Assembly (NCBI GenBank): GCA_022826745.1
Contig: JAJDUI010000009.1
Coordinates: 62,001 to 126,000, forward strand
Length of the DNA stretch: 64,000 nt
Source of the DNA: Thermoanaerobaculia bacterium
GTDB lineage: Bacteria; Acidobacteriota; Thermoanaerobaculia; Multivoradales; Multivoraceae
Direction of reading: 5' to 3'
Shown: positions 9,863 to 18,636 of the stretch, piece after piece
How the letters are laid out: every line of letters starts with the position of its first letter
Numbering within the stretch: the first letter of the stretch is position 1
Made by a program: the position numbers and the translations under genes
The notes under the pieces: model-generated
Seen by the model: only the letters and a program-made list of their open reading frames with translations
Databases searched by the model: none
Told to the model about the DNA's origin: nothing

Positions 9863-10001
9863 AGGGGGTGGTGTGCCGGCGGCTTCGCGGGCGTGCGCAT
9901 TCGGAAGCTCTAAGGTTTTCTAAGGTTTCTTTCTGGCACGAAGGTCGTGGGTTCCGGTACGCTGCCGCCGAAAGTTTGCGAAAACAGAGCCGGAGGTGGC
10001 C
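9863..10001. promoter_or_regulatory. Divergent promoter region with tandem direct repeat
   Basis: This 139-base gap lies between the DUF5916 gene and the TonB receptor gene. It contains a tandem repeat at 9910-9929, two copies of CTAAGGTTT(T/C) in direct orientation ten bases apart, i.e. one helical turn. The same CTAAGGTT core occurs once in the cupin/sulfatase intergenic region near 4974. An identical spacing of one turn would suit a regulator binding one face of the DNA. The receptor gene has a strong GGAGGT ribosome site at 9992-9997. Confidence 0.4.
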
Positions 10002-12785
10002 ATGTCGAAGGTGCGATGCTCGGTGTTTGCTCTTCTGTTGCTGGTGATGATCGCGGCGCCGGTTCTGGCCCAGAACGTTGGAACGGTTCGCGGCGAGGTG
10101 CGCGACGCGAACGGCGACCCGCTGCCGGGCGTGATGATCGAAGTCGACGGTCCGCTGGTGCGCGGTGACCGCTCGACGACGACGGGAGTCAACGGCGAGT
10201 TCCTGGTCACCGCTCTGCTTCCGGGCGCGGTCTCGGTCACCGGAAGACTCGACGGCTTCGAGGACGAGACGGTGGAAGACGTCCGCATCTCGATTTCGCA
10301 GACCAGCACCGTGCACATGGTCCTGCAGCTCGCCGCGACATCGGAGGAGATCACGGTGACCTCGGAGCGGCCGATCCTCGACGTGACGAGCAACGTGATC
10401 AGCACCCACCTCACCGAAGACTTCATCGACGACCTGCCGACCAAGCGGAGCTTCCAGGACTACGCCGCCATGGCCAAGGGGGTGACCCTCCAGGGCCGCG
10501 ACCAGACCTACGGCGACTGGAGGTACTCGGTCTACGGCAGCGGCGGCGTGTCGAACTCGTGGAACATGGACGGCCTCAACTCCTCGTTGCACGACTACGG
10601 CGGCGTGTGGTTCTGGGTCAACCCGGACACGATCTCGGAGGTCCAGGTGCTCGGCGTCGGCGCCCCGGCGGAGTACGGAGGCATGTCCGGCGGTGCGATC
10701 AACATCGTCACGAAGTCCGGGACGAACGAGTTCGATGGCCGCCTGAACTACTACGGCCAGTTCGACGGGCTGACCGCGGAAGGCCCGAAGGTGGCTGGAT
10801 TGACGGGCGAGGAGACGGGCTTCTATCGGGACAAGTTCAACAACTACACCCTGGCGCTCGGCGGCGCGCTCGTCCAGGACGAGCTGTGGTACTTCCTGTC
10901 GCTGGAGTACAAGGAGGACGCGCTCGGGGAGCCGGGCTCGATTCGGGAGTTCGTGCGGCCGGACCTCTGGGAGCGCTCCGCCCTGAAGCTCGACTGGACC
11001 TTCAACCCGTCGAACACGCTGACGCTCAGCGCCCAGTACGAGGACTACGACTGGCAGGCGTCGTCGGATCCCTTCCTCGCCCAGGACGCGCAGACGCACG
11101 AGTTCGGCATCCGGCCATCCTTCCGGCTCGGCTGGCAGTCCGTGTTCTCGAACCGGACGTTCTTCGAGATGAACCTCGCCGACTTCGACAACTACGACCG
11201 CGTGGCCTCGGTCACCGGCAGCACGGAGCCGCCCTTCGTGGACTACACCCAGCCGGTGCCCACGACCGTCGGCGGACCGAGGTATCCATACGACTACGGG
11301 CCCGGGATGATCCGCACCAGCGCCAAGCTGACCCACTTCGCGGACGACCTCGGCGGCAGTCACGAGTTCAAGTTCGGCGTCCAGTTCACCGACGCGACGA
11401 CGAAGACGCCGCAGCTCTACCCGGGCTCGGGCGGTCTCTACTACGCCAAGTTCGCCGAGAGCTTCTACTGGCGCTACACCCGGCAGCAGCACTACTACGG
11501 CAGCGACTCGACCTCTCTCGGGCTCTTCGTGGACGACTCGTGGAACCTGGGCGGCAAGACGACCCTGAACCTCGGCGTGCGCTACGACCACGACAACGGC
11601 GGCATCCCGCCCTACGAGGTGCTGCTGGACCACGGCGGCGGCAAGGGCAACGCCGTCTTCAGCGGTGACTTCTACCCCGCCTACGATGACCTGGTCGACT
11701 GGAAGAACATCTCGCCGCGGCTGGGGATCGCCCACCAGGTCGGCGAAGGCGAGCGGCAGGGTGTGCTGCGCGTCTCCTACGGCAAGTACTTCGAGGCGAA
11801 CAACACGGCCATGTGGAACGGCCCTCACCCCGACCGGCCGCCCTCGATGTACGCCTTCAGCTACTACCGGAACGGCCCCTGGTACGTCTACCGGACGGTC
11901 GCCGACGAGAATCTCATTCAGCCGGACCCGAACATGAAGGCGCCCGAGTACGACCAGTACGCCCTCGGCTACGAGCAGCAGCTCAGCGAGACGCTGACGC
12001 TCGGCGCCGAACTCGTCGTCAAGCGCGGCACGAACCTGATCGGCTGGCACATCCTCGACGACGGCGTCTACGAGGAAGTGCCGTTCGAGAATCCGGAGAC
12101 CGGCGAAACGATGACGCTCTTCGGCATCGTCGAGGAGCCGACCCGGCGCAAGGGGAACAGCCCGGGGCCGGGCGCGAACGCGCCCCCCGGTGCGAGGTAC
12201 CACCAGGACTACGAGGCCATCTTCGTCAGCCTGACCAAGCGGAAGGTCGGCAGGTGGGGGATGAACGCATCGCTCGGCTGGTCGAACTCGGAGGGATTCA
12301 CGGCACGGAACCTCGACCAGCGCCAGGCGGAACCGTTCTTCTCGTCCCAGTCGGGCGTGGATCCGAACCACCACATCAACGCTGAAGGGCTGTTGCAGGG
12401 AGACCGAACCTGGGTGTTCGCGGGCCAGGTTCAGGTCGACCTGCCGTGGCAGCTCCGGGGAGCAGGAGTGCTGAAGGTTCAGGACGGCCGGCCCTACGGA
12501 CTCTTCCAGAGGGTCCAACTGCCTCAGGGCCAGATCGATGTCGCCCTGACCCCGCGTGAGGACCAGCGGAGGATGCCGGGCAGTGCGACGCTCGACCTGG
12601 GCATCGGGCGCAACTTCTCGCTCGGTGGTGACGTCTCGTTCGGCCTCGATCTGCAGGTCCTGAACGCCCTGAACGAAGACGCCTGGGACTGGTGGCAGGC
12701 CACTGCGTTCAGGGACGGTAATCTGGTGCCTTCCCTCTACCAGTATCCGCGCCGGTTGATGCTGCGGCTCAGCTTCGACTTCTAG
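10002..12785 (+). CDS. TonB-dependent receptor with carboxypeptidase-regulatory-like domain
   Basis: The start is the ATG at 10002, five bases after GGAGG; a GTG two codons earlier is less likely because it overlaps the ribosome site. The 927-residue product has a signal peptide (to about residue 24, ending VLAQ). Residues 27-110 form a CarboxypepD_reg beta-sandwich (GTVRGEVRDANGDPLPGV). A plug domain follows, with the signature 'GAPAEYGGMSGGAINIVTKSG' region near 225-245, and then a long beta-barrel ending in MLRLSFDF, a typical outer-membrane C-terminal strand with terminal Phe. Such receptors take up oligomers or chelates; the substrate is not predictable. The propeller gene that follows is 48 bases downstream and probably co-transcribed. 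Confidence 0.92.
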   Translation: MSKVRCSVFALLLLVMIAAPVLAQNVGTVRGEVRDANGDPLPGVMIEVDGPLVRGDRSTTTGVNGEFLVTALLPGAVSVTGRLDGFEDETVEDVRISISQTSTVHMVLQLAATSEEITVTSERPILDVTSNVISTHLTEDFIDDLPTKRSFQDYAAMAKGVTLQGRDQTYGDWRYSVYGSGGVSNSWNMDGLNSSLHDYGGVWFWVNPDTISEVQVLGVGAPAEYGGMSGGAINIVTKSGTNEFDGRLNYYGQFDGLTAEGPKVAGLTGEETGFYRDKFNNYTLALGGALVQDELWYFLSLEYKEDALGEPGSIREFVRPDLWERSALKLDWTFNPSNTLTLSAQYEDYDWQASSDPFLAQDAQTHEFGIRPSFRLGWQSVFSNRTFFEMNLADFDNYDRVASVTGSTEPPFVDYTQPVPTTVGGPRYPYDYGPGMIRTSAKLTHFADDLGGSHEFKFGVQFTDATTKTPQLYPGSGGLYYAKFAESFYWRYTRQQHYYGSDSTSLGLFVDDSWNLGGKTTLNLGVRYDHDNGGIPPYEVLLDHGGGKGNAVFSGDFYPAYDDLVDWKNISPRLGIAHQVGEGERQGVLRVSYGKYFEANNTAMWNGPHPDRPPSMYAFSYYRNGPWYVYRTVADENLIQPDPNMKAPEYDQYALGYEQQLSETLTLGAELVVKRGTNLIGWHILDDGVYEEVPFENPETGETMTLFGIVEEPTRRKGNSPGPGANAPPGARYHQDYEAIFVSLTKRKVGRWGMNASLGWSNSEGFTARNLDQRQAEPFFSSQSGVDPNHHINAEGLLQGDRTWVFAGQVQVDLPWQLRGAGVLKVQDGRPYGLFQRVQLPQGQIDVALTPREDQRRMPGSATLDLGIGRNFSLGGDVSFGLDLQVLNALNEDAWDWWQATAFRDGNLVPSLYQYPRRLMLRLSFDF

Positions 12786-12833
12786 GCCGTTCGGTCCCGG
12801 CCTGACCACTGACCTCGACCAGAGGAGATCACC

Positions 12834-14663
12834 GTGATTCGGAAAGCGACAGCCGTTCGGTCCACCGGAGCGCTGAAGCTCCTTCTCTGCCTGGCTCTGC
12901 TCGCGGCTGCGTGGTCGGCGCCGACCCTTGCCGCTGAAGGTGACTGGTCCCAGTGGCGGGGCCCGGCCAGGGACGGGTACGCGCCCGTGGCCGGCAACGA
13001 GAGTCTGGCCGGGGCGCTTCACGGTCCGCTGCCGGCGTCGCTGCACCAGGTCTGGAAGGTGGAGGTCGGGCTCGGACAGTCGGCGCCGATCATCCACCAG
13101 GGAAAGCTCTACATCCACGTCCGGCAGGGCGAGGAGGAGGTCGTCCTTGCGCTCGACCCGGAAACGGGCGAGGAGATCTGGCGCTACGCGTATCCGGTCG
13201 CCTACGTGCCGGTGAACCACGCCTGGGCCTGGGGGCCCGGCCCGAAGTCGACGCTGACCGCGGTCGGGGACACGCTTTACACCTTCGGGGTCACGGAGCG
13301 GTTGCACGCCATCGACGCGGAGCAGGGCGACGTGCTCTGGGACAAGAGCTACGACGACATTTACGCGCAGCCCTATCCCGAGTGCGGCACCAGCGCCTCG
13401 CCGCTGGTCGAGGGCGACCTGGTCATCGTTCCGATCGGCCAGACGTGGCCGGATCCGTCGATCGAGAGCCTCGGTGAGATCGTGGCCTACAACCGGCACA
13501 CCGGCGAGGAGGTATGGCGCACCGAGTACCTGCCGCCGGGCTACGCCTCGCCGATGGCGTTCACGATCGACGGGGTCCGGCAGATCGTCACCTCGACCCA
13601 GAACCACGTGGTGGGCATTCGCGTCAGCGACGGCAAGACGCTGTGGAAGAAGGAACTGCGGATCTTCATGGAGCAGAACATCCCGACGCCGCTCCTGTAC
13701 GAAGACAACATCCTGATCGGCGGCTACCACTGGGGTAACGCACTGCTCGATCCGGAGCCCACCGAAGGCGACGGACTCTGGGACGTCAACAGCGTCTGGG
13801 CGACGAAGCGGCACGAGCTCTACATGGACTCGCCCGTGCTGGTCGGTGACTACGCCTACTTCCGTTCGCACAAGAGGCTCGGGACCCTGGTCTGCGTCGA
13901 CATGCGGACCGGCCAGCAGTGCTGGCAGGGCCCGCCCCAGGTGGCAAGGTACGCGGCCTTCGTCGTCGTCGGCGAGGACCGGCTTCTGGTGCTCACGGAC
14001 AACGGCGAGATCAAGGTAGTGGCGGCCGACCCCTCCGAGTACCAGGAACTCGCTTCCTGGGACGTCGCCGACACTCCGGTCTTCACCCACCTGACGGTCG
14101 CCGGGTCCCGGATGTACGTCAAGGACGAGGCGCACCTCGCGGTGTTCGAGATCGCGCCCGAGCAGGTGACGGACGCCGCGGAGGGCCCGGCCGGTGACGT
14201 GGTCGCGGACTGGACGCCGACGGCGGAAGACGAGGCCGCGGTGCTCGAGGTGGTCAACAAGGTGCTCGACACGCAGAGGGACGCGAGGACGTGGGAGCAG
14301 GTCGAGGAGCACCTGAGCTACTGGTCCGAGGACTTCAGCGACTACTCCGGTCAGACGAAGGCCGACTGGGTCGCGATGTACCGGAACATCTTCAACGCGG
14401 CCGGTGTGATCGGACCTCCGACGGGCTACGACAAGCAGTCGATGTACCTGGAGGGGTGGGTCGGCGATACGGCGGTCGTCCGCGGCGTCTTCATCGACTT
14501 CCGGCCGCGTCGCCAGGCGATCATGGAGCAGTTCTACACCGTCAGGAAGTACGACGACCGCTGGCTCGTGACCGGCACGGACAACCGGCCCATCTGGGAA
14601 CGATGGGCCGAGGACGGGGAGTACAGGAGCACCGCCTTCGGCGAGGAGACGGAGGACCAGTAG
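12834..14663 (+). CDS. PQQ-like beta-propeller fused to NTF2/SnoaL-like domain
   Basis: Translation starts at GTG 12834, after an AGGAG site. The 609-residue product has a signal peptide to about residue 34 (SAPTLAAEG), then the exported-propeller opening motif WSQWRGPARDGYAP. Residues 50-440 show blades such as LDPETGEEIWRY and YNRHTGEEVWRT. Residues of about 465-605 are different: an alpha+beta segment (EDEAAVLEVVNKVLDTQRDA ... QFYTVRKYDDRWLVTGTDN) with the strand-helix pattern of SnoaL/DUF4440 NTF2-like domains. A propeller plus NTF2-like fusion is unusual. It follows the TonB receptor closely, so it may process or bind the imported compound in the periplasm; that is inference. Confidence 0.83.
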   Translation: MIRKATAVRSTGALKLLLCLALLAAAWSAPTLAAEGDWSQWRGPARDGYAPVAGNESLAGALHGPLPASLHQVWKVEVGLGQSAPIIHQGKLYIHVRQGEEEVVLALDPETGEEIWRYAYPVAYVPVNHAWAWGPGPKSTLTAVGDTLYTFGVTERLHAIDAEQGDVLWDKSYDDIYAQPYPECGTSASPLVEGDLVIVPIGQTWPDPSIESLGEIVAYNRHTGEEVWRTEYLPPGYASPMAFTIDGVRQIVTSTQNHVVGIRVSDGKTLWKKELRIFMEQNIPTPLLYEDNILIGGYHWGNALLDPEPTEGDGLWDVNSVWATKRHELYMDSPVLVGDYAYFRSHKRLGTLVCVDMRTGQQCWQGPPQVARYAAFVVVGEDRLLVLTDNGEIKVVAADPSEYQELASWDVADTPVFTHLTVAGSRMYVKDEAHLAVFEIAPEQVTDAAEGPAGDVVADWTPTAEDEAAVLEVVNKVLDTQRDARTWEQVEEHLSYWSEDFSDYSGQTKADWVAMYRNIFNAAGVIGPPTGYDKQSMYLEGWVGDTAVVRGVFIDFRPRRQAIMEQFYTVRKYDDRWLVTGTDNRPIWERWAEDGEYRSTAFGEETEDQ

Positions 14664-14769
14664 GGATCGGGCGCCGAGTGCAGCGCTTGTGCTGCGAGTG
14701 CCTCCCAGGCTGGTAGGCTGAGGCGGCTCTGGCCAGGAGCCTGTTCCGCCTGCACCGAGGTCCAACGCC

Positions 14770-15390
14770 ATGTCGATTTCTCCCGAACTCCGGTCCCGCA
14801 TCCAGGGCATCGTGAATTCCGCTCCGACCGTCCTGTTCATGAAGGGCAACCCGGCCACTCCCCAGTGCGGTTTCTCGGCCCAGGTGGTTCAGGTGCTGAA
14901 CCGGCTCCTTCCGGAGTACCAGACCTTCGACGTGCTCTCGGACTCCGAGGTCCGCGAGGGGGTCAAGGAGTTCTCCGACTGGCCGACGATCCCCCAGCTC
15001 TACGTCGGAGGCGAGTTCATGGGCGGCTGCGACATCGTCAAGGAGATGTACGACAGTGGCGAGCTCCACGAGGCGTTGGGCATGGAACGCGCGGAGCTGT
15101 CGGCCGGCGAGGTGGAGATCTCGATCAGCGCCGAAGCGGAGCAGATTCTCCGCAACGCCCAGCAGCAACAGCAGGCGGAGCTCCACTTCGGCATCGACGC
15201 GAAGTTCCAGCCCTTCCTCGGCTTCGGACCGGCGGCCGGCGGCGAACTCCGCGTGGCGGTCGGCGGTCTGTTCTTCCTGCTCGATCGGGACTCGGCGGCT
15301 CGCGCCAGGGGCGCCTCGATCACGGTGGTCGACACCGAGCACGGCCAGCGCCTCGACGTCGACATTCCAGCCGCCCGCGCCGGCGGCTGA
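14770..15390 (+). CDS. Monothiol glutaredoxin (CGFS) fused to a cysteine-free HesB-like domain
   Basis: The 206-residue product has a Grx4-type domain at residues 1-105: the active site is C33-G-F-S, the glutathione-binding segment includes WPTIPQLYVGGEFMGGCDIV, and a K occurs in the VLFMKG strand, all as in Fe-S-carrying monothiol glutaredoxins. Residues 112-200 match the A-type/HesB carrier fold in order of strands (start VEISISAEAEQILRNA, end GQRLDVDIP), but none of the three cluster-ligating cysteines of IscA is present. The tail therefore probably serves in dimer or client contacts. A BolA gene follows 27 bases later, matching the known Grx-BolA partnership in Fe-S trafficking. Confidence 0.88.
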   Translation: MSISPELRSRIQGIVNSAPTVLFMKGNPATPQCGFSAQVVQVLNRLLPEYQTFDVLSDSEVREGVKEFSDWPTIPQLYVGGEFMGGCDIVKEMYDSGELHEALGMERAELSAGEVEISISAEAEQILRNAQQQQQAELHFGIDAKFQPFLGFGPAAGGELRVAVGGLFFLLDRDSAARARGASITVVDTEHGQRLDVDIPAARAGG

Positions 15391-15417
15391 TTCCCGGCGC
15401 TGGCGCGGAGGCCGCCT

Positions 15418-15687
15418 GTGGTGGAGATAGTCGATCAACCGACGACCCACGAGACGGCCGAGCGCATGCGGGAGGCGGTGGCCGAGGCGCTGCCGGGCGC
15501 CCGAATCGAGGTGACTGGCGAGGGGAACCACTTCAGCCTGCGCGTTGAGTCCGCCGCCTTCGCCGGCCGGAACCGGTTGGCCCGTCAGCGGCTCGTGCTG
15601 CGCGCCATCGCCCACCTGATGAAGGGCGAAGCCGCACCCGTCCATGCGATCGACCGGCTGGAGACGGTGCTGCCTTCAGCGGGGTAA
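15418..15687 (+). CDS. BolA/IbaG family protein
   Basis: The 89-residue product fits the BolA class II KH-like fold: the sequence runs from a helix (TAERMREAVAEALPGA) to the conserved strand ending GEGNHFSLRVES, then a loop and helix with RNRLARQRLVLRAI, and a final HAIDRLETVLP strand. BolA proteins bind CGFS glutaredoxins and help transfer or sense [2Fe-2S] clusters. Here it lies 27 bases behind the CGFS glutaredoxin gene, which strongly supports that role. The start is GTG 15418 or the adjacent GTG 15421; no strong ribosome site is visible, consistent with translation coupled to the upstream gene. Confidence 0.85.
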   Translation: MVEIVDQPTTHETAERMREAVAEALPGARIEVTGEGNHFSLRVESAAFAGRNRLARQRLVLRAIAHLMKGEAAPVHAIDRLETVLPSAG

Positions 15688-15725
15688 GCGGGGAAGCGAC
15701 GAAACCGGGAAAGCGAGGCCGCGAC

Positions 15726-17102
15726 ATGGGCGAGGGCACCCGAACAAGGACGAGCAGTCGGCGCGACCACATCAGGACGATTGCCGCTGCCGGCGGGGCT
15801 GCCGCCCTGGCAAGTTGCGCTCCGAACACGCGGGCCGCTTCGGACACGGGCGCCCAGGAAGCGGCGACCCTCGAAGCGGTCCACTTTCCGGAGGGCTACC
15901 CGCCGTATCCGTCGGCCGCCGCCACCGAGGGCGCCTTCGCAGAGCACGTATCCCCCGGCAACGTCGGCGTCATGAAGGCGTTCGGCACGGAGCTGCACTT
16001 CGGCCAGCGCGAGGGCGCCCGCGTGCAGGACGCGTTCACGAAGAAGTGGTACTGGGACTGCCACCGCAACGGCACCCTGTACAACCTCGGGCATCGCAAC
16101 CCGGACATCATCGCCGCGGTCAAGGAAGCGCTGCACCAGCTCGAGATCGGGAACCTGCTGCTCGTCTCCGGCTACAAGGCGAAGGCCGCCGAGAAACTCG
16201 TCCAGAGCACCGGCGGCGCCCTGACCGGCGTCACCTACACGGCCAGCGGCGCGGAAGCCACGGAGGTCGCGATCCGCGCCACCCGGGGCATGACCAGGAG
16301 GACGAAGCTCGTTTCGATCAAGGCCTCCTACCACGGCCACACCTGCTTCGCCCTGGCTGCCGGCGACAACCCGGACAACCACGAGCGATACCTCCTCGAC
16401 TTCGACGACTTCGTCTTCGTGCCGTACAACGACCTGGACGCCATGGCCGCCGCGGTCGACGACGAGACGGCCGCGGTGCTGATCGAGTCGTCGCCGGCCC
16501 AGTCGGGCTTTCCGGTTCCCGATTCCGGCTACTTCCAGGCCGTCATGGACATCTGCCGTAAGAACGGCGCGAAACTGATCATCGACGAGGTCCAGACCGG
16601 CCTGGGCGCGACCGGGAAGTTCTGGTTCTGGCAGCACCACGGCATCGTCCCGGACATCGTGACCACCGCCAAGGGCCTCGGCGGCGGCATCCTCGCCAAC
16701 GCCGCCGTCCTGCTCGCCCCCGAGATCAAGGAGTGGTTCTTCGACACGGCGATACCGCACTCCTCGACCTTCGGCGGCAACGAGCTCGGCTGCGTCGCCA
16801 CGGCAAAGGTCTGCGACCTGACGATGGCGCCCGGCTTTCTGGAACACGTGAACGCGCTGGCCGTGCAGTTCGCCGAGGGGCTGCGGGGCGGTCCCTACCG
16901 GGTCAACCAGCACGGGCTGTGCATGGGCATCCTCTCGGAGGAGATGGGCAAGATGGAGATGACGGCCCGACTGTTCGAAGCCGGCATCTTCACCGTGCCC
17001 GCCTGGTACACGGCCGGCGGCGTGGAGTTCCGGCCGATCCTGACGCTTACCGAGAACGAGGCGGACGAGATCATCGGCATCTTCCGCGACACCGTCGGCT
17101 AG
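15726..17102 (+). CDS. Class III PLP aminotransferase with a Tat/lipoprotein-like export signal
   Basis: The 458-residue product belongs to the ornithine/GABA aminotransferase fold type I group: it has an IIDEVQTGLGATGKF segment and a Schiff-base lysine at K316 in TTAKGLGGG, both intact. The N-terminus is odd for such an enzyme. Residues 11-31 contain a twin-arginine-like motif (S-R-R-D-H-I-R), a 12-residue hydrophobic run, and a lipobox LASC with cysteine 31, followed by a flexible linker. If real, the enzyme would be exported folded with its PLP and lipid-anchored. The start at ATG 15726 is needed for the signal; the next in-frame starts lie well inside the domain. It sits 38 bases after the bolA-type gene. 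Confidence 0.85.
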   Translation: MGEGTRTRTSSRRDHIRTIAAAGGAAALASCAPNTRAASDTGAQEAATLEAVHFPEGYPPYPSAAATEGAFAEHVSPGNVGVMKAFGTELHFGQREGARVQDAFTKKWYWDCHRNGTLYNLGHRNPDIIAAVKEALHQLEIGNLLLVSGYKAKAAEKLVQSTGGALTGVTYTASGAEATEVAIRATRGMTRRTKLVSIKASYHGHTCFALAAGDNPDNHERYLLDFDDFVFVPYNDLDAMAAAVDDETAAVLIESSPAQSGFPVPDSGYFQAVMDICRKNGAKLIIDEVQTGLGATGKFWFWQHHGIVPDIVTTAKGLGGGILANAAVLLAPEIKEWFFDTAIPHSSTFGGNELGCVATAKVCDLTMAPGFLEHVNALAVQFAEGLRGGPYRVNQHGLCMGILSEEMGKMEMTARLFEAGIFTVPAWYTAGGVEFRPILTLTENEADEIIGIFRDTVG

Positions 17103-17130
17103 GCGCCGTGCGCAGCAACTCTTCCAATAG

Positions 17131-17146
17131 CTGAGTCGTCACTCAG
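17131..17146. promoter_or_regulatory. Inverted repeat upstream of haem/copper protein gene
   Basis: CTGAGT - CGTC - ACTCAG is a perfect 6-base inverted repeat with a four-base centre. It lies 28 bases after the aminotransferase stop and 51 bases before the next start. A -10-like TAGGGT follows at about 17151-17156. It could be an operator for the downstream gene or a short hairpin; there is no T-run, so a terminator is unlikely. Confidence 0.4.
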
Positions 17147-17197
17147 TGTGGTAGGGTCCGATCAACCGCAACCAGACCCTCTGGGAGGAAGCCCGTG

Positions 17198-18529
17198 ATG
17201 TCACGTCGTTCCCGCTTCGTCGCTCTCGCCGCCATGCTTCTCGTCGCCGCGGCCCCGGTTCTTGCCGCCGGCCCCAACGAGACGGCCAGCCCCGACACGA
17301 TCACGTTCCACGAGGACGTCGAGCCGATCCTGCAGCGTTCCTGCCAGGGTTGCCATCGCCCCGAGGGCGTCGCCTACGGCGGCATGAAGGCGCCGATGGC
17401 CCTGACGACGTACGAAGAGACGCGTCCGTGGGCGCGGAGCATCGCGCGGCAGGTCGAGGCGAAGGACATGCCGCCCTGGTTCGCGAGCGACCACACGCAA
17501 GGGCAGTTCACGAACGAGCGCGTCCTGACGGCGGAAGAGATCGACACGATCGTCGGTTGGGCCAAGACCGGCGCCCGCCGCGGCGATCCGGCGAACGCCC
17601 CGGAGGCGATCGAGTGGCCGGCGGGCTGGCTGATCGGCGAGCCCGACCTGGTGCTCGACCTGGCCGAGCCGTTCTGGGTCGATGACGACGTCAAGGACCT
17701 GAACATCAGCCTGAAGGCGGTCATGATCACGGAAGAGATGCTGCCCGAGCCGCGCTGGATCCAGGCGATCGAGTTCCGCCCCGGCAGCGATGTCGTCCAC
17801 CACGTGGTCGGTTCGCGGGTCGCCACCGAGACCGAGACTCCGGGCGCTTCAGGACTCCTCGGCGGCATCGCCCCCGGCACCGAGCCGTTCTACCTGCCCG
17901 AAGGCGCCGGCCGGCTGCTCGTGCCGGGCACGCAGCTCTACTTCTCGATGCACTACAACAAGGAGCCGGGCGAGGGCACCGGCGTCTGGGACCGCTCCCA
18001 GATGGCCTTCAAGTTCCATCCGAAGGACGCGAAGATCGACCGCGTCGCCAAGTGGGAAGGCGTTGGCAACAGCGACTTCGAGATCCCGCCGGGCCATGAG
18101 AACTGGATCATCGGCGCCTCCAAGGTCTTCGAGTACCCGACCACGATCTACGGTTACCTGCCGCACTCCCACCTGCGCGGGCTGGACGCCAGGTACACGG
18201 CGTACTACCCCGACGGCACGGAGGAAGTTCTCCTCGACGTGCCGGCGTACGACTGGAACTGGCAGACGAACTACATCTACAAGGAGCCGAGGGATCTTCC
18301 GGCCGGCACCCGCATCGACGTGCTGATGACCTACGTCAACACCGAGGAGCGGAACGAGCAGACGGTGCTGGAGCTCGACACGACCCGCGCCATCCAGTTC
18401 GGCGGCCCGACCACCGACGAGATGATGATCGGCTTCATCGACTACTCGGAGGACACGGGCGGCGATCTCGTCACCGAGGTCGAGGAGGCGACGGCGGCCG
18501 TGACGCCTGCTGCCGGCGGCGGCGAGTAA
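17198..18529 (+). CDS. Cytochrome c / copper type II monooxygenase-like exported protein
   Basis: The start is ATG 17198, after GGGAGGAAG. The product (443 residues) has a signal peptide ending VLAAG. One haem-binding motif, CQGCH, at about residues 50-54 is followed by the ALTTYEETRPWARSI segment common to this family. The C-terminal two thirds resemble the copper-dependent, ascorbate-type monooxygenase fold: likely copper ligands are in VVHHVVG, the FSMHY strand and LPHSHLRG. Such proteins are widespread in Acidobacteriota and Planctomycetota, with no firmly known substrate. A strong terminator follows at 18561-18586, so transcription ends here and the kinase gene downstream is separate. 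Confidence 0.82.
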   Translation: MSRRSRFVALAAMLLVAAAPVLAAGPNETASPDTITFHEDVEPILQRSCQGCHRPEGVAYGGMKAPMALTTYEETRPWARSIARQVEAKDMPPWFASDHTQGQFTNERVLTAEEIDTIVGWAKTGARRGDPANAPEAIEWPAGWLIGEPDLVLDLAEPFWVDDDVKDLNISLKAVMITEEMLPEPRWIQAIEFRPGSDVVHHVVGSRVATETETPGASGLLGGIAPGTEPFYLPEGAGRLLVPGTQLYFSMHYNKEPGEGTGVWDRSQMAFKFHPKDAKIDRVAKWEGVGNSDFEIPPGHENWIIGASKVFEYPTTIYGYLPHSHLRGLDARYTAYYPDGTEEVLLDVPAYDWNWQTNYIYKEPRDLPAGTRIDVLMTYVNTEERNEQTVLELDTTRAIQFGGPTTDEMMIGFIDYSEDTGGDLVTEVEEATAAVTPAAGGGE

Positions 18530-18560
18530 CGGCTCCGTCACAGCGATCCCCTGAACATGC

Positions 18561-18596
18561 GGCGCGTCCATTCGGTTGGGCGCGCCGTTGTTCTTT
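18561..18596 (+). terminator. Rho-independent terminator
   Basis: The stem is 18561-18570 (GGCGCGTCCA) paired with 18577-18586 (TGGGCGCGCC), ten pairs including one G-T wobble, with a six-base loop (TTCGGT). A T-rich tail, GTTGTTCTTT, follows directly. It lies 31 bases after the stop of the monooxygenase-like gene and is the clearest intrinsic terminator in the window. Confidence 0.85.
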
Positions 18597-18636
18597 GTGA
18601 GGTCGCTTCTCTCTGGGAGAATGGCGCGGTCGGACC

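Noticed and set aside
14681-14696. Short hairpin after the propeller-NTF2 gene as a terminator
   Set aside because: The GCAGC/GCTGC stem is short and no T-run follows.
9849-14858. A 1,669-codon open frame on the minus strand, covering the TonB receptor and propeller genes
   Set aside because: It lies fully antisense to two well-supported genes, its translation is Arg/Val/Asp/Pro-rich without a recognisable domain, and long antisense frames are common in high-GC DNA.
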